A stretch of 64,000 bases of DNA, from contig NZ_AP017652.1 of assembly GCF_002355895.1 (NCBI RefSeq), positions 901,001 to 965,000 on the forward strand. Direction: 5' to 3'. Position 1 is the stretch's first letter; each line of letters begins with the position of its first letter. The position numbers and the translations under genes were made by a program. Below are positions 49,799-59,343 of this stretch, piece by piece. The DNA is from Streptococcus sp. NPS 308 (lineage in GTDB: Bacteria; Bacillota; Bacilli; Lactobacillales; Streptococcaceae). The notes under the pieces were generated by a model. The model searched no databases. It had not been told where the DNA came from and worked only from the letters and a program-made list of their open reading frames with translations.

Positions 49799-50914
49799 AT
49801 GAAAATTGTAATTGCACCTGATTCTTTTAAAGAAAGTTTGACAGCAGAAGAGGTCGCTCAAGCTATAAAAAAAGGCTTCAAACAGTCAATAGCGGATGTA
49901 GAATGTCTGCTCTGTCCTGTTGGTGATGGTGGGGAAGGAACTGTGGATTCGATTCGCCATTCTCTTGAACTTGAAGAAAAATGGCAAGAGGTTACGGGAC
50001 CTTTTGGTCTAAATGAAGCAATGCGCTACTTTCAAAAAGATCAAATAGCGCTCTTTGAAGTTGCTGACTTGGTTGGTCTTGGGAAGATTCAGCGGGAGAA
50101 ACGAAATCCTCTTCGCATCCAAACTAGAGGTATTGGAGAGTTGATTCGCCATCTCATTAATCAAGGAATGAAGAAAATCTATATCGGTGTTGGTGGTACG
50201 GCAAGTAATGATGGCGGAATTGGTATTGCAGCTGCTTTGGGTTATCACTTTTATGATAAGAAGGGAAAAGAATTGCCTGCTTGCGGTCAGACTTTGCTTG
50301 AGTTCGAGTCAGTTTCAGACAGTGAGTTGTATAGGATTCCTGAAAATGTGAAAATCCGCATTTTAGCAGATGTCGTGAGCCCTTTATGTGGTCATCAAGG
50401 AGCGACCTATACATTTGGAAAACAAAAGGGCTTGGATCCTGCTTTGTTTGAGACAGTAGATTTGGCTATACAGCGGTTCTATGAAAAATTTTCACCATCA
50501 ACCCTGTCTCTTAAAGGAGCAGGAGCCGGCGGTGGGATTGCAGCTGGGCTCTGTGCCTTTGCTGAGGCTAGTATCGTATCTGGAATTGACACTTGTTTGG
50601 ACTTGATAGACTTTGACAAGCAGGTTGAAGATGCTGACTTGGTTATTGTTGGAGAAGGCAGGCTGGACAGTCAAAGCTTCGCTGGGAAAGCTCCTATCGG
50701 TGTAGCAAAAAGAACTCCTAAGGGAGTTCCTGTTATCGCTATTTGCGGTAGCCTTTCTGAGGATTTGCCTCCCCTACCATTTGAAAATATACAAGCAGCA
50801 TTCTCTATCCTAGAGAAAAGTGAGCCTTTAGAAGACAGTCTGAAAAAAGCAAGCCTCTATTTGGAGCACACAGCTACTAATATTGGTCGTTTATTAAACA
50901 TGAGAGGTCATTAA
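49799..50914 (+). CDS. Glycerate kinase
   Basis: A 371-aa GlxK/GarK-family kinase phosphorylating glycerate to 2- or 3-phosphoglycerate, both glycolytic. The start is [15 protein letters not shown] (5-19), the glycine-rich [18 protein letters not shown] lies near 127-144, and the conserved [19 protein letters not shown] near 285-303. It lies next to eno and gapN in a glycolysis-rich stretch. It ends convergent with the YueI-like gene, overlapping by four bases. Confidence 0.93.
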   Translation: MKIVIAPDSFKESLTAEEVAQAIKKGFKQSIADVECLLCPVGDGGEGTVDSIRHSLELEEKWQEVTGPFGLNEAMRYFQKDQIALFEVADLVGLGKIQREKRNPLRIQTRGIGELIRHLINQGMKKIYIGVGGTASNDGGIGIAAALGYHFYDKKGKELPACGQTLLEFESVSDSELYRIPENVKIRILADVVSPLCGHQGATYTFGKQKGLDPALFETVDLAIQRFYEKFSPSTLSLKGAGAGGGIAAGLCAFAEASIVSGIDTCLDLIDFDKQVEDADLVIVGEGRLDSQSFAGKAPIGVAKRTPKGVPVIAICGSLSEDLPPLPFENIQAAFSILEKSEPLEDSLKKASLYLEHTATNIGRLLNMRGH

Positions 50915-51357
50915 CCAAACCATTTTTTCCAGATAGATTTTTTAGAGGCCTCTTCCTTTTTCTCTTCCCATAGGTTTGGAAAAGCCAGTCGAAGATCCTT
51001 CTCATCCACTTGAACAGGTTCGTTCGAATGGATAACTAAGCCTAAAGGAGAAGAAGCGTGATCCTCTGATACAATCGTAGCTTGACTATTGGTTTTCTTA
51101 GCTTCCTTTAGGTAGAATACTTGTTTGTCAAACTCGATAGTTGGCGAAATCTTCACAAAAAGAGTCTCTGTCTTTTCTTGAAAGTTTTCCAAAATCGTTA
51201 AAAATCCTTTTTGTAGCTGAAGGCTATTGGCTATCTCAACATCCGCATAACCTAGAACTCTTTCCTCGAAAGTACCGAGGTAGCGGCGTTGTTCGTCAGG
51301 GTTTAATTTCGGCCCACCATGAGCTTTTTCTAGTAGTTGTTTTGATAAATCTGTCAT
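50911..51357 (-). CDS. YueI family protein (DUF1694)
   Basis: A 148-aa cytoplasmic protein of the YueI/DUF1694 family, function unknown. Recognised by the N-terminal [23 protein letters not shown] (14-36), which resembles the family start, and a charged C-terminus ([16 protein letters not shown]). It is convergent with and overlaps glycerate kinase. Confidence 0.83.
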   Translation of the reverse strand: MTDLSKQLLEKAHGGPKLNPDEQRRYLGTFEERVLGYADVEIANSLQLQKGFLTILENFQEKTETLFVKISPTIEFDKQVFYLKEAKKTNSQATIVSEDHASSPLGLVIHSNEPVQVDEKDLRLAFPNLWEEKKEEASKKSIWKKWFG

Positions 51358-51398
51358 AGTTTGATTTTACCATAAATAACGTTGAAGTCCAAAATAAA

Positions 51399-51425
51399 AT
51401 CTCCTTCTATACTTAGAAGGAGATC
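51399..51425 (-). terminator. Terminator of the minus-strand lipoprotein gene
   Basis: TCTCCTTCTA (51401-51410) pairs with TAGAAGGAGA (51415-51424). The T-rich tail lies on the minus strand. Confidence 0.8.
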
Positions 51426-51433
51426 AATACTAC

Positions 51434-51904
51434 TTAATTATTCTTCTTGATATATTCTAATATATCTGAAACTTTTTTATCAAGTTCAGAAAAAATAGTG
51501 AAATCTTTAGAAATCAAGTATTTATTAAGTTCTTCTTTGTTTGTACCTGTTTCAGAACTTCCGTCAGTCTTACTAATTAAATAAGAACCATTTGAATACA
51601 AAATTATATTCTCGCCAGAGGGAAGTTGTATAGTGTAAGATCCGCCACTGTCTTTTGAAACAAAACTACCATCAGGACCTTGGTATTGATAGGTTTTATC
51701 TTGGTCAAGATATACAAGCGAAACTCCATCTTCCTGTAAAATTGTAAAATCTTTGCCATTGGTTCCAATTTTACTACCATCAGTATAAGTAATAGTAGAA
51801 GTTCCGTCACTATTTTTTTCAACAATCTTGTTACTATTATGGGAGCAAGCTGTTAATAAAAAAACTGCTAAAAACAAAATAGTGAAAATGGATTTATTTT
51901 TCAT
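51434..51904 (-). CDS. Small secreted lipoprotein with DG-rich repeats
   Basis: A 156-aa lipoprotein; the lipobox is LLTAC (Cys at residue 20) after a lysine start and hydrophobic helix. The mature part is rich in short D-G-T/S and strand-like units (SDGTSTITYTDGSKIGTNG, QGPDGSFVSKDSGGSYTIQLPSGE), a pattern of small repetitive beta structures. Function unknown. GGAGAC lies before the ATG. It is a single gene diverging from the eno region. Confidence 0.78.
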   Translation of the reverse strand: MKNKSIFTILFLAVFLLTACSHNSNKIVEKNSDGTSTITYTDGSKIGTNGKDFTILQEDGVSLVYLDQDKTYQYQGPDGSFVSKDSGGSYTIQLPSGENIILYSNGSYLISKTDGSSETGTNKEELNKYLISKDFTIFSELDKKVSDILEYIKKNN

Positions 51905-53517
<1,613 letters not shown>

Positions 53518-53538
53518 TCGTTGATTTAACAACGTTTT

Positions 53539-53571
53539 AAGCCCCTCGGATTTTATCCGAAGGGCTTTTTA
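53539..53571 (+). terminator. eno terminator
   Basis: AAGCCCCTCGGA / TCCGAAGGGCTT imperfect stem with a five-base loop and T run. Confidence 0.9.
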
Positions 53572-53641
53572 TGTGCAAGACTCAAAAATGAAAAATAACT
53601 TATGGTATAATAGACAAAAACACTTGTATTAGAAAGAAACT

Positions 53642-54136
53642 ATGTCTAAAGAAATTGATATTGAGTACTATCACCAGCTAGCCTTGCAAAAGCAGAAGGA
53701 GCATCGTAAAGTTTTAGCAAATCTAAAGAAAAAGCCACCAAAGAATCTAGATAAGATTGCCCAGCAGATTCACGAAGAAGTTTTTGCTGAGATCGATTGC
53801 ACTGCATGTGCTAACTGTTGTAAGACCTTGGGACCCGACTTTAAAGAAGCCGATATTACTCGTATTGCGAAGTATTTTAAGATGAAATTACCAGCCTTTG
53901 AAGCAGAGTTTTTACAAGTTGATGAAGATGGTGACAAGGTTTTCAAATCCATGCCCTGCCCCTTTCTAGGAGGAGATAATCTCTGCTCCATCTATGATGT
54001 TCGTCCAAAGGCCTGTCGTGAATTTCCCCATACAGATCGTAAAAAGATCCATCAAATCAACCATTTGACGATTAAGAATACCTTGACCTGCCCTGCAGCC
54101 TATCTCTTTGTTGAGAAATTAAAGGATAAGTTATAG
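53642..54136 (+). CDS. YkgJ family cysteine cluster protein
   Basis: A 164-aa protein with a cysteine pattern typical of YkgJ/UPF0153: CTACANCC near 55-62, CPFLGGDNLCSIYDVRPKACREFP near 105-128, and CPAA near 151. The Cys cluster probably binds a metal or iron-sulfur centre. Physiological role unknown. An extended -10 (TATGGTATAAT near 53602) precedes it and it lies downstream of eno. Confidence 0.9.
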   Translation: MSKEIDIEYYHQLALQKQKEHRKVLANLKKKPPKNLDKIAQQIHEEVFAEIDCTACANCCKTLGPDFKEADITRIAKYFKMKLPAFEAEFLQVDEDGDKVFKSMPCPFLGGDNLCSIYDVRPKACREFPHTDRKKIHQINHLTIKNTLTCPAAYLFVEKLKDKL

Positions 54137-54338
54137 AAATTTACACCTTTAAATCTTGTACAAAGATTCTAGGGCGGAAGTATCTGATATCTGTTAGACT
54201 ATAAATAGAATTGAACACGGTCTAAAAGCTGTTCGAAAAAGATAAAATTTCTAAGACTAGAATCTCTAGCGTCAATTTTTCTGTTTTCACTTTGCTTTTA
54301 AGGACTTTTGTATCTTGTGGAGGTAAGAAGAAACGAAT

Positions 54339-55175
54339 ATGATGCATCAATTCAATCAAACTATGGATTATTTGGAGGAGCAGCTGACTGGAGAAGTTGA
54401 TATGAAAATATTTCATCAGTTATCGGGCTATTCTTACCCTCTCTTTAGCAGAATCTTTTCCATCATGGCAGATATGACATTAGCAGAATACTTGCGCAAT
54501 CGCAGGCTGTCAGAAGCAGTGACAGACTTGCGGGAAAGCTCTGACAAAATCATTGACATAGCAATGAAGTACGGCTATGAATCTGCGGATTCCTTCAGCG
54601 CAGCCTTTAAGAAATTCCATGGGGCAACACCCTCAGAAGTTCGAAATGGAAAACCTTATCGGTTTTTTCCTAGACTTCAATTATCCTTAAAGATTACAGG
54701 AGGAAAGAACATGGATATCAAGATTCAAAAGAAACCTTCTTTTACTGTGGCAGGCGTCCTATTGGAAGCAATTGACAATAGCCAGTGTCCGTCTGCATGG
54801 GAGCAGCTCTATGCCAATCACAGCTTAGAAAGCCTAGAAAGTTTGGGTAGTGGCCAATCCTTTGGTGTCTGCTCGGATGTCAAAGAAGGTGAAATCATCA
54901 ACTATATGGCTGCCTATGATGTGACGGATAAAGCTAAAGCAGAAGAACTGGGTTTGTCAATCAAAGACATATCTGAAGCTGAATATGCTATCGTACCAGT
55001 CAATGGGGCTATACCAACAAGCATCCAACATGCTTGGAAATATGTTCTAGAGATTTTTTTCCCAGAAACTGGCTATCGCCACTCAGGAGCGCCAGACTTT
55101 GAAGTCTATACTGAAGGAGATATGTCGTCCCCAGACTACCAAATGGAACTCTGGATACCAGTCATCAGGGACTAA
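54339..55175 (+). CDS. AraC family regulator with GyrI-like effector domain
   Basis: A 278-aa regulator: AraC HTH (about residues 5-105; IAMKYGYESADSFSAAFKKFHGATPSEVR is the second-helix signature) fused to a GyrI-like small-molecule binding domain (about 120-278; FTVAGVLLEAI…VPVNGAIP…DFEVYTEGD), the Rob/BmrR type that senses amphipathic or aromatic compounds. Such fused regulators often control efflux genes, but no obvious target lies adjacent. Adjacent ATGs are at 54339 and 54342; a stop codon sits in frame at 54324. The GGAGG is unusually far (about 15 bases). Confidence 0.88.
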   Translation: MMHQFNQTMDYLEEQLTGEVDMKIFHQLSGYSYPLFSRIFSIMADMTLAEYLRNRRLSEAVTDLRESSDKIIDIAMKYGYESADSFSAAFKKFHGATPSEVRNGKPYRFFPRLQLSLKITGGKNMDIKIQKKPSFTVAGVLLEAIDNSQCPSAWEQLYANHSLESLESLGSGQSFGVCSDVKEGEIINYMAAYDVTDKAKAEELGLSIKDISEAEYAIVPVNGAIPTSIQHAWKYVLEIFFPETGYRHSGAPDFEVYTEGDMSSPDYQMELWIPVIRD

Positions 55176-55208
55176 ATCATTTTCTGATTTTTTATAAAGA
55201 TGCAAACT

Positions 55209-55241
55209 AAACTCTGTGGAAAGAATCTCTACAGAGTTTTT
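55209..55241 (+). terminator. Terminator after the AraC/GyrI regulator
   Basis: AAACTCTGT (55209-55217) pairs with ACAGAGTTT (55231-55239) and T-rich tail. Confidence 0.8.
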
Positions 55242-55358
55242 AATTGTTGACATTCATGTCCGTAAATCACAAATACCATATTTTTTGTTTGGATTTTATG
55301 GGGCATGAGTATCGTTTTCTCGGTATAATAGTCCCATAGAAGATAAGGAGGCATGAAT

Positions 55359-56273
55359 ATGCAGATGTATTTTGGAGATGTGTCGCTTTGCTATAGCTAT
55401 TCATTGGCAATGGCACTAGAAACCTATGGTTATGACTTTAAAGCAGAGTTTTTAGAGGCAATTATGGTGATGGGAAATGGCGCTAGTATCGTGAAGGAAG
55501 ATGAGGAGCACCCTCTAGTATTCTTTGATAATGGAATGCCAGACCTTTCCATCTCCCATTCCTTAAAAATACTAGGATTTGACTATGAGGATTTCTATCT
55601 AAAAGATGGAGCAGAAGTTAATTTGGAAGAGATTAAAGGAAAGTTGGAAACCTTTCTGTCCAATGGACCTGTCGTACTTGGACCTCTTGATATGGGACAT
55701 TTGACTTACAATCCCAATCACACAATCCTTTATGGTGTGGATCACTTCGTAACCGTGTATGGCATTGATGGTCAATATCTCTATTTGCATGATCCAGCTG
55801 GTTTTGCCTGTATGAAGGTTACTTTTACTGACATTATAGAAGCTTGGAAGGCGGAGGATATTGACTATAAGCGTGGAGCTTACTCCATGTGGGGAAATTT
55901 TAAGAAGGTCAAGAGTCCTAGTCAGACTGAAATCTTTCAGGAAACTGCAAGGATTATGAAGAACCGATATCTGAATGGTCAAAGTAGTGTTTTGGAATGT
56001 TATGCAAAAGCAGTTGCTGAAAATGGCTTAAATACCGAGCAAAAACAATTGCATCAGTATTTCAGCTTTAATCTTGCTGCTGTTCGAAATCTCTATCTCA
56101 GTAAATTCTTAAAAGACCATGATCCAGAAGGGGCCAGATTAAAAGAAGAATTAGCTTCTTTATTTGGCCAGGCCCACATTTCATGTTTAAAAGAAGATTA
56201 CCAAGAACTAGCTCACTTGCTCTATCAGATAGCAGAAGTAGATGGTCGCTTTAGAGATTTATATGTAAACTAG
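55359..56273 (+). CDS. BtrH-N/C39 peptidase-like protein
   Basis: A roughly 304-aa protein with a papain-like fold by look. A Cys near residue 11 (GDVSLCYSYSLAMAL) is a plausible nucleophile. A His in YGVDHFVTVYGID near 130 and the LHDPAGF motif near 146 match the C39-like and butirosin BtrH N-terminal families (peptide or acyl transfer). The C-terminal part (about 190-304) is helical. ATG 55359 is favoured because AGGAGG sits 7 bases upstream; ATG 55353 would be too close. Promoter TATAAT at about 55324. Whether it is active, and on what, is unknown. Confidence 0.75.
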   Translation: MQMYFGDVSLCYSYSLAMALETYGYDFKAEFLEAIMVMGNGASIVKEDEEHPLVFFDNGMPDLSISHSLKILGFDYEDFYLKDGAEVNLEEIKGKLETFLSNGPVVLGPLDMGHLTYNPNHTILYGVDHFVTVYGIDGQYLYLHDPAGFACMKVTFTDIIEAWKAEDIDYKRGAYSMWGNFKKVKSPSQTEIFQETARIMKNRYLNGQSSVLECYAKAVAENGLNTEQKQLHQYFSFNLAAVRNLYLSKFLKDHDPEGARLKEELASLFGQAHISCLKEDYQELAHLLYQIAEVDGRFRDLYVN

Positions 56274-56302
56274 TGACTATAAGCATAAAATAACTAGTCA
56301 GT

Positions 56303-56338
56303 AAAAGCAGTTTTTCGTAAAATGAAGAACTGCTTTTT
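56303..56338 (+). terminator. Terminator before the ClbS-like gene
   Basis: AAAAGCAGTT / AACTGCTTTT stem with extra pairs near the loop and T run. Confidence 0.85.
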
Positions 56339-56342
56339 GATT

Positions 56343-56353
56343 ATGGTATAATG
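56343..56353 (+). promoter_or_regulatory. ClbS-like gene extended -10
   Basis: TATGGTATAAT directly follows the terminator. The ATG of the gene is at 56401, about 48 bases on. Confidence 0.7.
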
Positions 56354-56400
56354 AAGTAAGAAAATACCTTAACCTAATTGAAAATGAAGGGAGAACGTCT

Positions 56401-56943
56401 ATGCCTAGACCAAAAACAAAAGAGGAATTAGTGCTAGCCTCTAAGGAAAACTATGAAAAGCTCAATCACTTTATATCTAAATTAAGTGAAGAGGAACTAC
56501 AGACTCCATTTGATTTTTCAAAAGACCAGAAGAAAAAAGAAGCTCACTGGAAAAGAGATAAAAATCTGCGGGATGTCCTGATCCATCTCTATGAATGGCA
56601 TCACTTACTTTTGACCTGGGTAAATTCCAATCAAAAGGGTCATGAAAGACCTTTTCTCCCTAAACCTTATAATTGGAAAACTTATGGAGAAATGAATGTC
56701 GCTTTTTGGAAGAAGCACCAGAGAACGTCCTTAGAAGAAGCGACCAAACTCCTCAATCAATCGCATAAAGAGGTTTTAGAGTTGATGGAAGGCTTCAGCA
56801 GTGACGAATTGTTCACAAAAGGTGTCTATAAGTGGACGGGAGGAACAAGTCTAGGCTCCTACTTTGTGAGTGCCACTTCCAGTCACTATGATTGGGCTCT
56901 GAAAAAACTCAAAGCTCATCAGAGAAATTGTAAGAATAGCTAG
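56401..56943 (+). CDS. ClbS/DfsB family four-helix bundle protein
   Basis: A 180-aa DinB-like helical bundle protein of the ClbS/DfsB family (MPRPKTKEELVLASKENYEKL start; DVLIHLYEWHHLLLTW near 59-74 with the usual His). ClbS of E. coli hydrolyses colibactin for self-protection, and other members are less understood; the presence here does not show such a role. No toxin-synthesis genes are in the window. GGGAG upstream of the ATG. Confidence 0.88.
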   Translation: MPRPKTKEELVLASKENYEKLNHFISKLSEEELQTPFDFSKDQKKKEAHWKRDKNLRDVLIHLYEWHHLLLTWVNSNQKGHERPFLPKPYNWKTYGEMNVAFWKKHQRTSLEEATKLLNQSHKEVLELMEGFSSDELFTKGVYKWTGGTSLGSYFVSATSSHYDWALKKLKAHQRNCKNS

Positions 56944-56947
56944 TTGA

Positions 56948-57197
56948 AGTGCTATTGAAATTCACCAAAGGTTCTTCTAAGCTTCGAATAGCTTCATTCT
57001 CGTGATTTTAGAGCTATTCTGGCTTTAGAATCCTTCAAAAATTAAAATTTAAGGCTATCATAGACTTAGAATAGCCCTAAAACATTTATTTTAATGTAAT
57101 TCTAAACTTAGAATTACAATGATATTAAAGTAATAGAGCTGCTCGATGCTTAGAATGCCTTGATTCTGAGAAATCTTGACTATAAACTGATTCGAAT
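56948..57197 (+). repeat. Degenerate tandem dyad array, six units of 41-42 bp
   Basis: Units end at GAAT at 56989, 57031, 57072, 57114, 57156 and 57197, spaced 42, 41, 42, 42 and 41 bases. Each end reads CTTAGAAT or TTCGAAT. Most carry a partner arm about 10 bases earlier, so the best units are inverted repeats: TGTAATTCT (57095-57103) and AGAATTACA (57110-57118) is a perfect 9-bp pair; GGCTAT (57053) pairs with ATAGCC (57071). The common form is GGCTATTCT…AGAATAGCC. The last unit overlaps the region before gene 57239. Nature unknown: operator array or folded RNA. Confidence 0.7.
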
Positions 57198-57238
57198 GTT
57201 TTTTTCTGATATAGGATGATAGATAGATGGGTGAGATA

Positions 57239-57730
57239 ATGAACATGCAAAAAGAGAAAGTTAGAAAAGAGTTGGTGTCCCTCTGTTTGGGAGAGTTCAC
57301 AGCCGTCCTATCCTTTTGGTTTTGTTTTTTCCTTTTGAAAAATCGGCTTACTGATTGGAATAGTCTAGTAACCGCTCTCTATCCTTTGTCTTTACTGACA
57401 TTTATTTTGCTTCAAGGTTCAATCTATTGGGCAATTTTGATTAGAAGACTGTCGAATCCCCAGTTTGGAAGTAGAAATGTTCCCAAACTATATGGTGGTT
57501 TCAGAATACTAGACCTTGTTTTACTTATTTTAGGCTTTCCTTTTATTGTATGGAATACACAGAGTTTCCAAGTGGCTACTATAGCCACACTAATACAGCT
57601 TTTTGCCCTTATCGAATGGGTTAATTATTTCCTTGTACGCCTATCTTATAGTTTGAACCCACTTGTTTTATGGAAACGAATTACTAAGGGAAAACTTGAA
57701 AAAAGCAGAATAGCCAAGGAGTTGGGGTAG
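57239..57730 (+). CDS. Membrane protein of unknown function
   Basis: A roughly 163-aa protein with about four hydrophobic segments (near residues 14-32, 45-65, 88-104 and 112-135), a basic N-terminus and a basic C-terminal tail (KRITKGKLEKSRIAKELG). Start at ATG 57239, since GGTGAG precedes it; ATG 57227 lacks a ribosome site. No family recognised. It follows the 42-bp dyad array, whose last unit abuts its probable promoter (TGATATAGG, 57207-57215), and is just ahead of the immunity-type genes. Confidence 0.72.
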   Translation: MNMQKEKVRKELVSLCLGEFTAVLSFWFCFFLLKNRLTDWNSLVTALYPLSLLTFILLQGSIYWAILIRRLSNPQFGSRNVPKLYGGFRILDLVLLILGFPFIVWNTQSFQVATIATLIQLFALIEWVNYFLVRLSYSLNPLVLWKRITKGKLEKSRIAKELG

Positions 57731-57753
57731 AGGGAATGAATGGAGGAAATATC

Positions 57754-58053
57754 TTGGATAATATAATTCTACGGACTGAGTGGTTCGATGAAACAGAAAG
57801 ATTTTGTGAAATAAGACTGGATTGTGAGACAAAATATCTAACAATTTATCAAGTATGCTACATTTTTGAAGAGAAGATGAGCAAGGTATATATTGCTATG
57901 GATGAATATATAAAAAATCCTCATCAAATGAAAGAGATTATTTTTCGAGACGATAGTGAGGGGGGAAGTGGGTATTTTAGTTTCTTACTAACTCCTATTC
58001 TTTATAAATACTCGATTGGAAAATTTAAAGTATTTCAGAAACAATTTACCTAG
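57754..58053 (+). CDS. Small protein of unknown function, possible immunity protein
   Basis: A 99-aa soluble protein (MDNIILRTEWFDETERFCEI…), mixed alpha/beta by look, acidic. The TTG at 57754 is chosen because GGAGG lies seven bases before it. ATG 57736 has AGGG immediately adjacent, which is too close. No known family. Its place 250 bases before an Imm40-like gene and near an SMI1/KNR4 gene suggests a polymorphic-toxin immunity protein; this is inferred from neighbours only. Confidence 0.6.
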   Translation: MDNIILRTEWFDETERFCEIRLDCETKYLTIYQVCYIFEEKMSKVYIAMDEYIKNPHQMKEIIFRDDSEGGSGYFSFLLTPILYKYSIGKFKVFQKQFT

Positions 58054-58304
58054 AATATTTTCGAAAAACTCTAATAGAGAAATTAAATTGCATCCATATT
58101 TGCAGTAGAATTGAAAAATTTATAAGATTTTAGAGATAAATATTAAAAAAATTATTTAAAAAGAGACATCATATGAAATAGTTTAATTCAAACTTTGGAG
58201 ATTATAAATGAGAACTATTATTTTACAAATATATTATAAAAACATTGAACTGATTAGAGAGTGCCAACTTATTCTCATTGAAAGCAAAATAGGAGTCCAA
58301 TCAT

Positions 58305-58622
58305 ATGAAACTAGATAAATTTAATTTTGAAAATAGAGGTCAGTCGCTAGCAGAATTGGGTGTTGCAAGTTATGCATATACATATCAAGATATGTTGGCC
58401 TATATAGACTGGATAGAGTTGAAAAAGTTTATGATTCTTGGTGGCGATGTCTATGTAGAAGGAGATCGGGGACTTGAGTTGACTTATGATAGCTGGTATT
58501 ATTCTCCTAGAGATAATGATAGAGACTTACTCCAGTCAATTTCTGTAGCAAAAGATTATATCAACCAGTATGTAGATAGCAATGGAAAACATTTTTATTT
58601 TACAGTAGTTACTTCAGCATAG
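58305..58622 (+). CDS. Imm40-like immunity protein
   Basis: A 105-aa soluble protein. The stretch MILGGDVYVEGDRGLELTYD followed by WYY near 49-71 looks like the Imm40 immunity family as I remember it. Such proteins neutralise a cognate toxin C-terminal domain. No intact toxin is present, but a decayed toxin-like tail follows immediately (58628). GGAG is upstream of the ATG with normal spacing. Assignment is from memory of the family pattern and not checked. Confidence 0.62.
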   Translation: MKLDKFNFENRGQSLAELGVASYAYTYQDMLAYIDWIELKKFMILGGDVYVEGDRGLELTYDSWYYSPRDNDRDLLQSISVAKDYINQYVDSNGKHFYFTVVTSA

Positions 58623-58627
58623 ATGGA

Positions 58628-58774
58628 AATGATAGTCAAAAAGAATTGCTCAGTGTAAATAGAAATCATAAATATAAGTAAGATAGGAAATGGATCAATC
58701 GTAGTGAATTTAAGTCATGGAGAGGAAATTATTGGGAAAATAGAACTAGAGATTTTAATGATAAAATGAGGTGA
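58628..58774 (+). pseudogene. Decayed C-terminal fragment of a probable polymorphic toxin
   Basis: One frame reads NDSQKELLSVNRNHKYK, then an in-frame TAA (58679-58681), then DRKWINRSEFKSWRGNYWEN and on to RTRDFNDKM, ending in TGA at 58772-58774. The W/R-rich, basic FKSWRGNYWEN part looks like the end of nuclease-type toxin domains carried by Rhs/WXG/LXG proteins. It lacks a start, lies between two immunity-type genes, and is interrupted by a stop, so it is a relic. The toxin class is not determined. Confidence 0.55.
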
Positions 58775-58777
58775 AAG

Positions 58778-59200
58778 ATGATTGTTGAATTGAAGAAAAA
58801 GATTGCTTCTAGCGAGGGTATAGATTTTGCACCATTTGGAAAGGGGATTTCTGATGAATTGATTATAAAAGCTGAGAAAAGATTAAATTTTACTTTTCCT
58901 GAAACATATAAGTGGTGGCTGAAAAATTATATGGGGGGAGAGATTTATGGAGAAGAAATATTTAGTATTTATGGATTAGATTTTGATACTGTTGTAGGAG
59001 GCGATCTTGTTTATATAAACGAGCTGAATCGAAAAGAAGGGTTCAGTAATTCTGAGCAATTAGTTATTTGTGAATGTGGTGATGGCATGTTCTATTTTCA
59101 AAATCAGGACGGTCTGACCAATGAATTACCTGTTTTTAAAGATGGAGAATACTATGCGGATAATTTTATAGAATTTCTACTAAAAAGAATAGACGAGTAG
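58778..59200 (+). CDS. SMI1/KNR4 family protein (probable immunity protein)
   Basis: A 140-aa SMI1/KNR4 domain protein. The family core is clear: SDELIIKAEKRLNFTFPETYKWWLKNYMGG near 25-54 and QLVICECGDGMFYF near 93-106. In bacteria this superfamily mostly supplies immunity to contact-dependent or secreted polymorphic toxins. Here it comes three bases after the toxin-like relic, the classic toxin-immunity order, but the toxin is dead, so it may persist as an orphan guard against related strains. Confidence 0.82.
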   Translation: MIVELKKKIASSEGIDFAPFGKGISDELIIKAEKRLNFTFPETYKWWLKNYMGGEIYGEEIFSIYGLDFDTVVGGDLVYINELNRKEGFSNSEQLVICECGDGMFYFQNQDGLTNELPVFKDGEYYADNFIEFLLKRIDE

Positions 59201-59239
59201 TATTAATAACCTATCCAGATGCAATAGAACCATATATAT

Positions 59240-59279
59240 AACTCTCGAAGAAGGATTTCTGATTTCTTAGAGAGTTTTG
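59240..59279 (+). terminator. Terminator after the SMI1/KNR4 gene
   Basis: AACTCTC-n-AAGAA / TTCTT-n-GAGAGTT imperfect stem and T-rich end. Confidence 0.75.
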
Positions 59280-59297
59280 TGTTTACGTATTTTCATT

Positions 59298-59308
59298 TAT
59301 GCTATAAT
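59298..59308 (+). promoter_or_regulatory. Extended -10 of the HAD gene
   Basis: TATGCTATAAT, 35 bases before the TTG start of the HAD hydrolase gene. Confidence 0.7.
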
Positions 59309-59343
59309 GTTCTTAATGAATTTTCAGAAAGGAAAACTTCAAA

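Noticed and set aside
56948..57197. BOX, RUP or SPRITE repeat
   Set aside because: Unit sequence and 41-42 bp spacing do not match those elements as I remember them, and there are no boxA or boxC ends.
56948..57197. CRISPR array
   Set aside because: Repeats are degenerate dyads without near-identical direct repeats or distinct spacers; no cas genes in the window.
57091..57300. Minus-strand 69-codon frame over the dyad array
   Set aside because: No ribosome site; the array explains the region better and the frame is broken in adjacent units.
58208..58318. 36-codon frame before the Imm40-like gene
   Set aside because: Overlaps the Imm40 start without a clear ribosome site; possibly a relic but not supportable as a gene.
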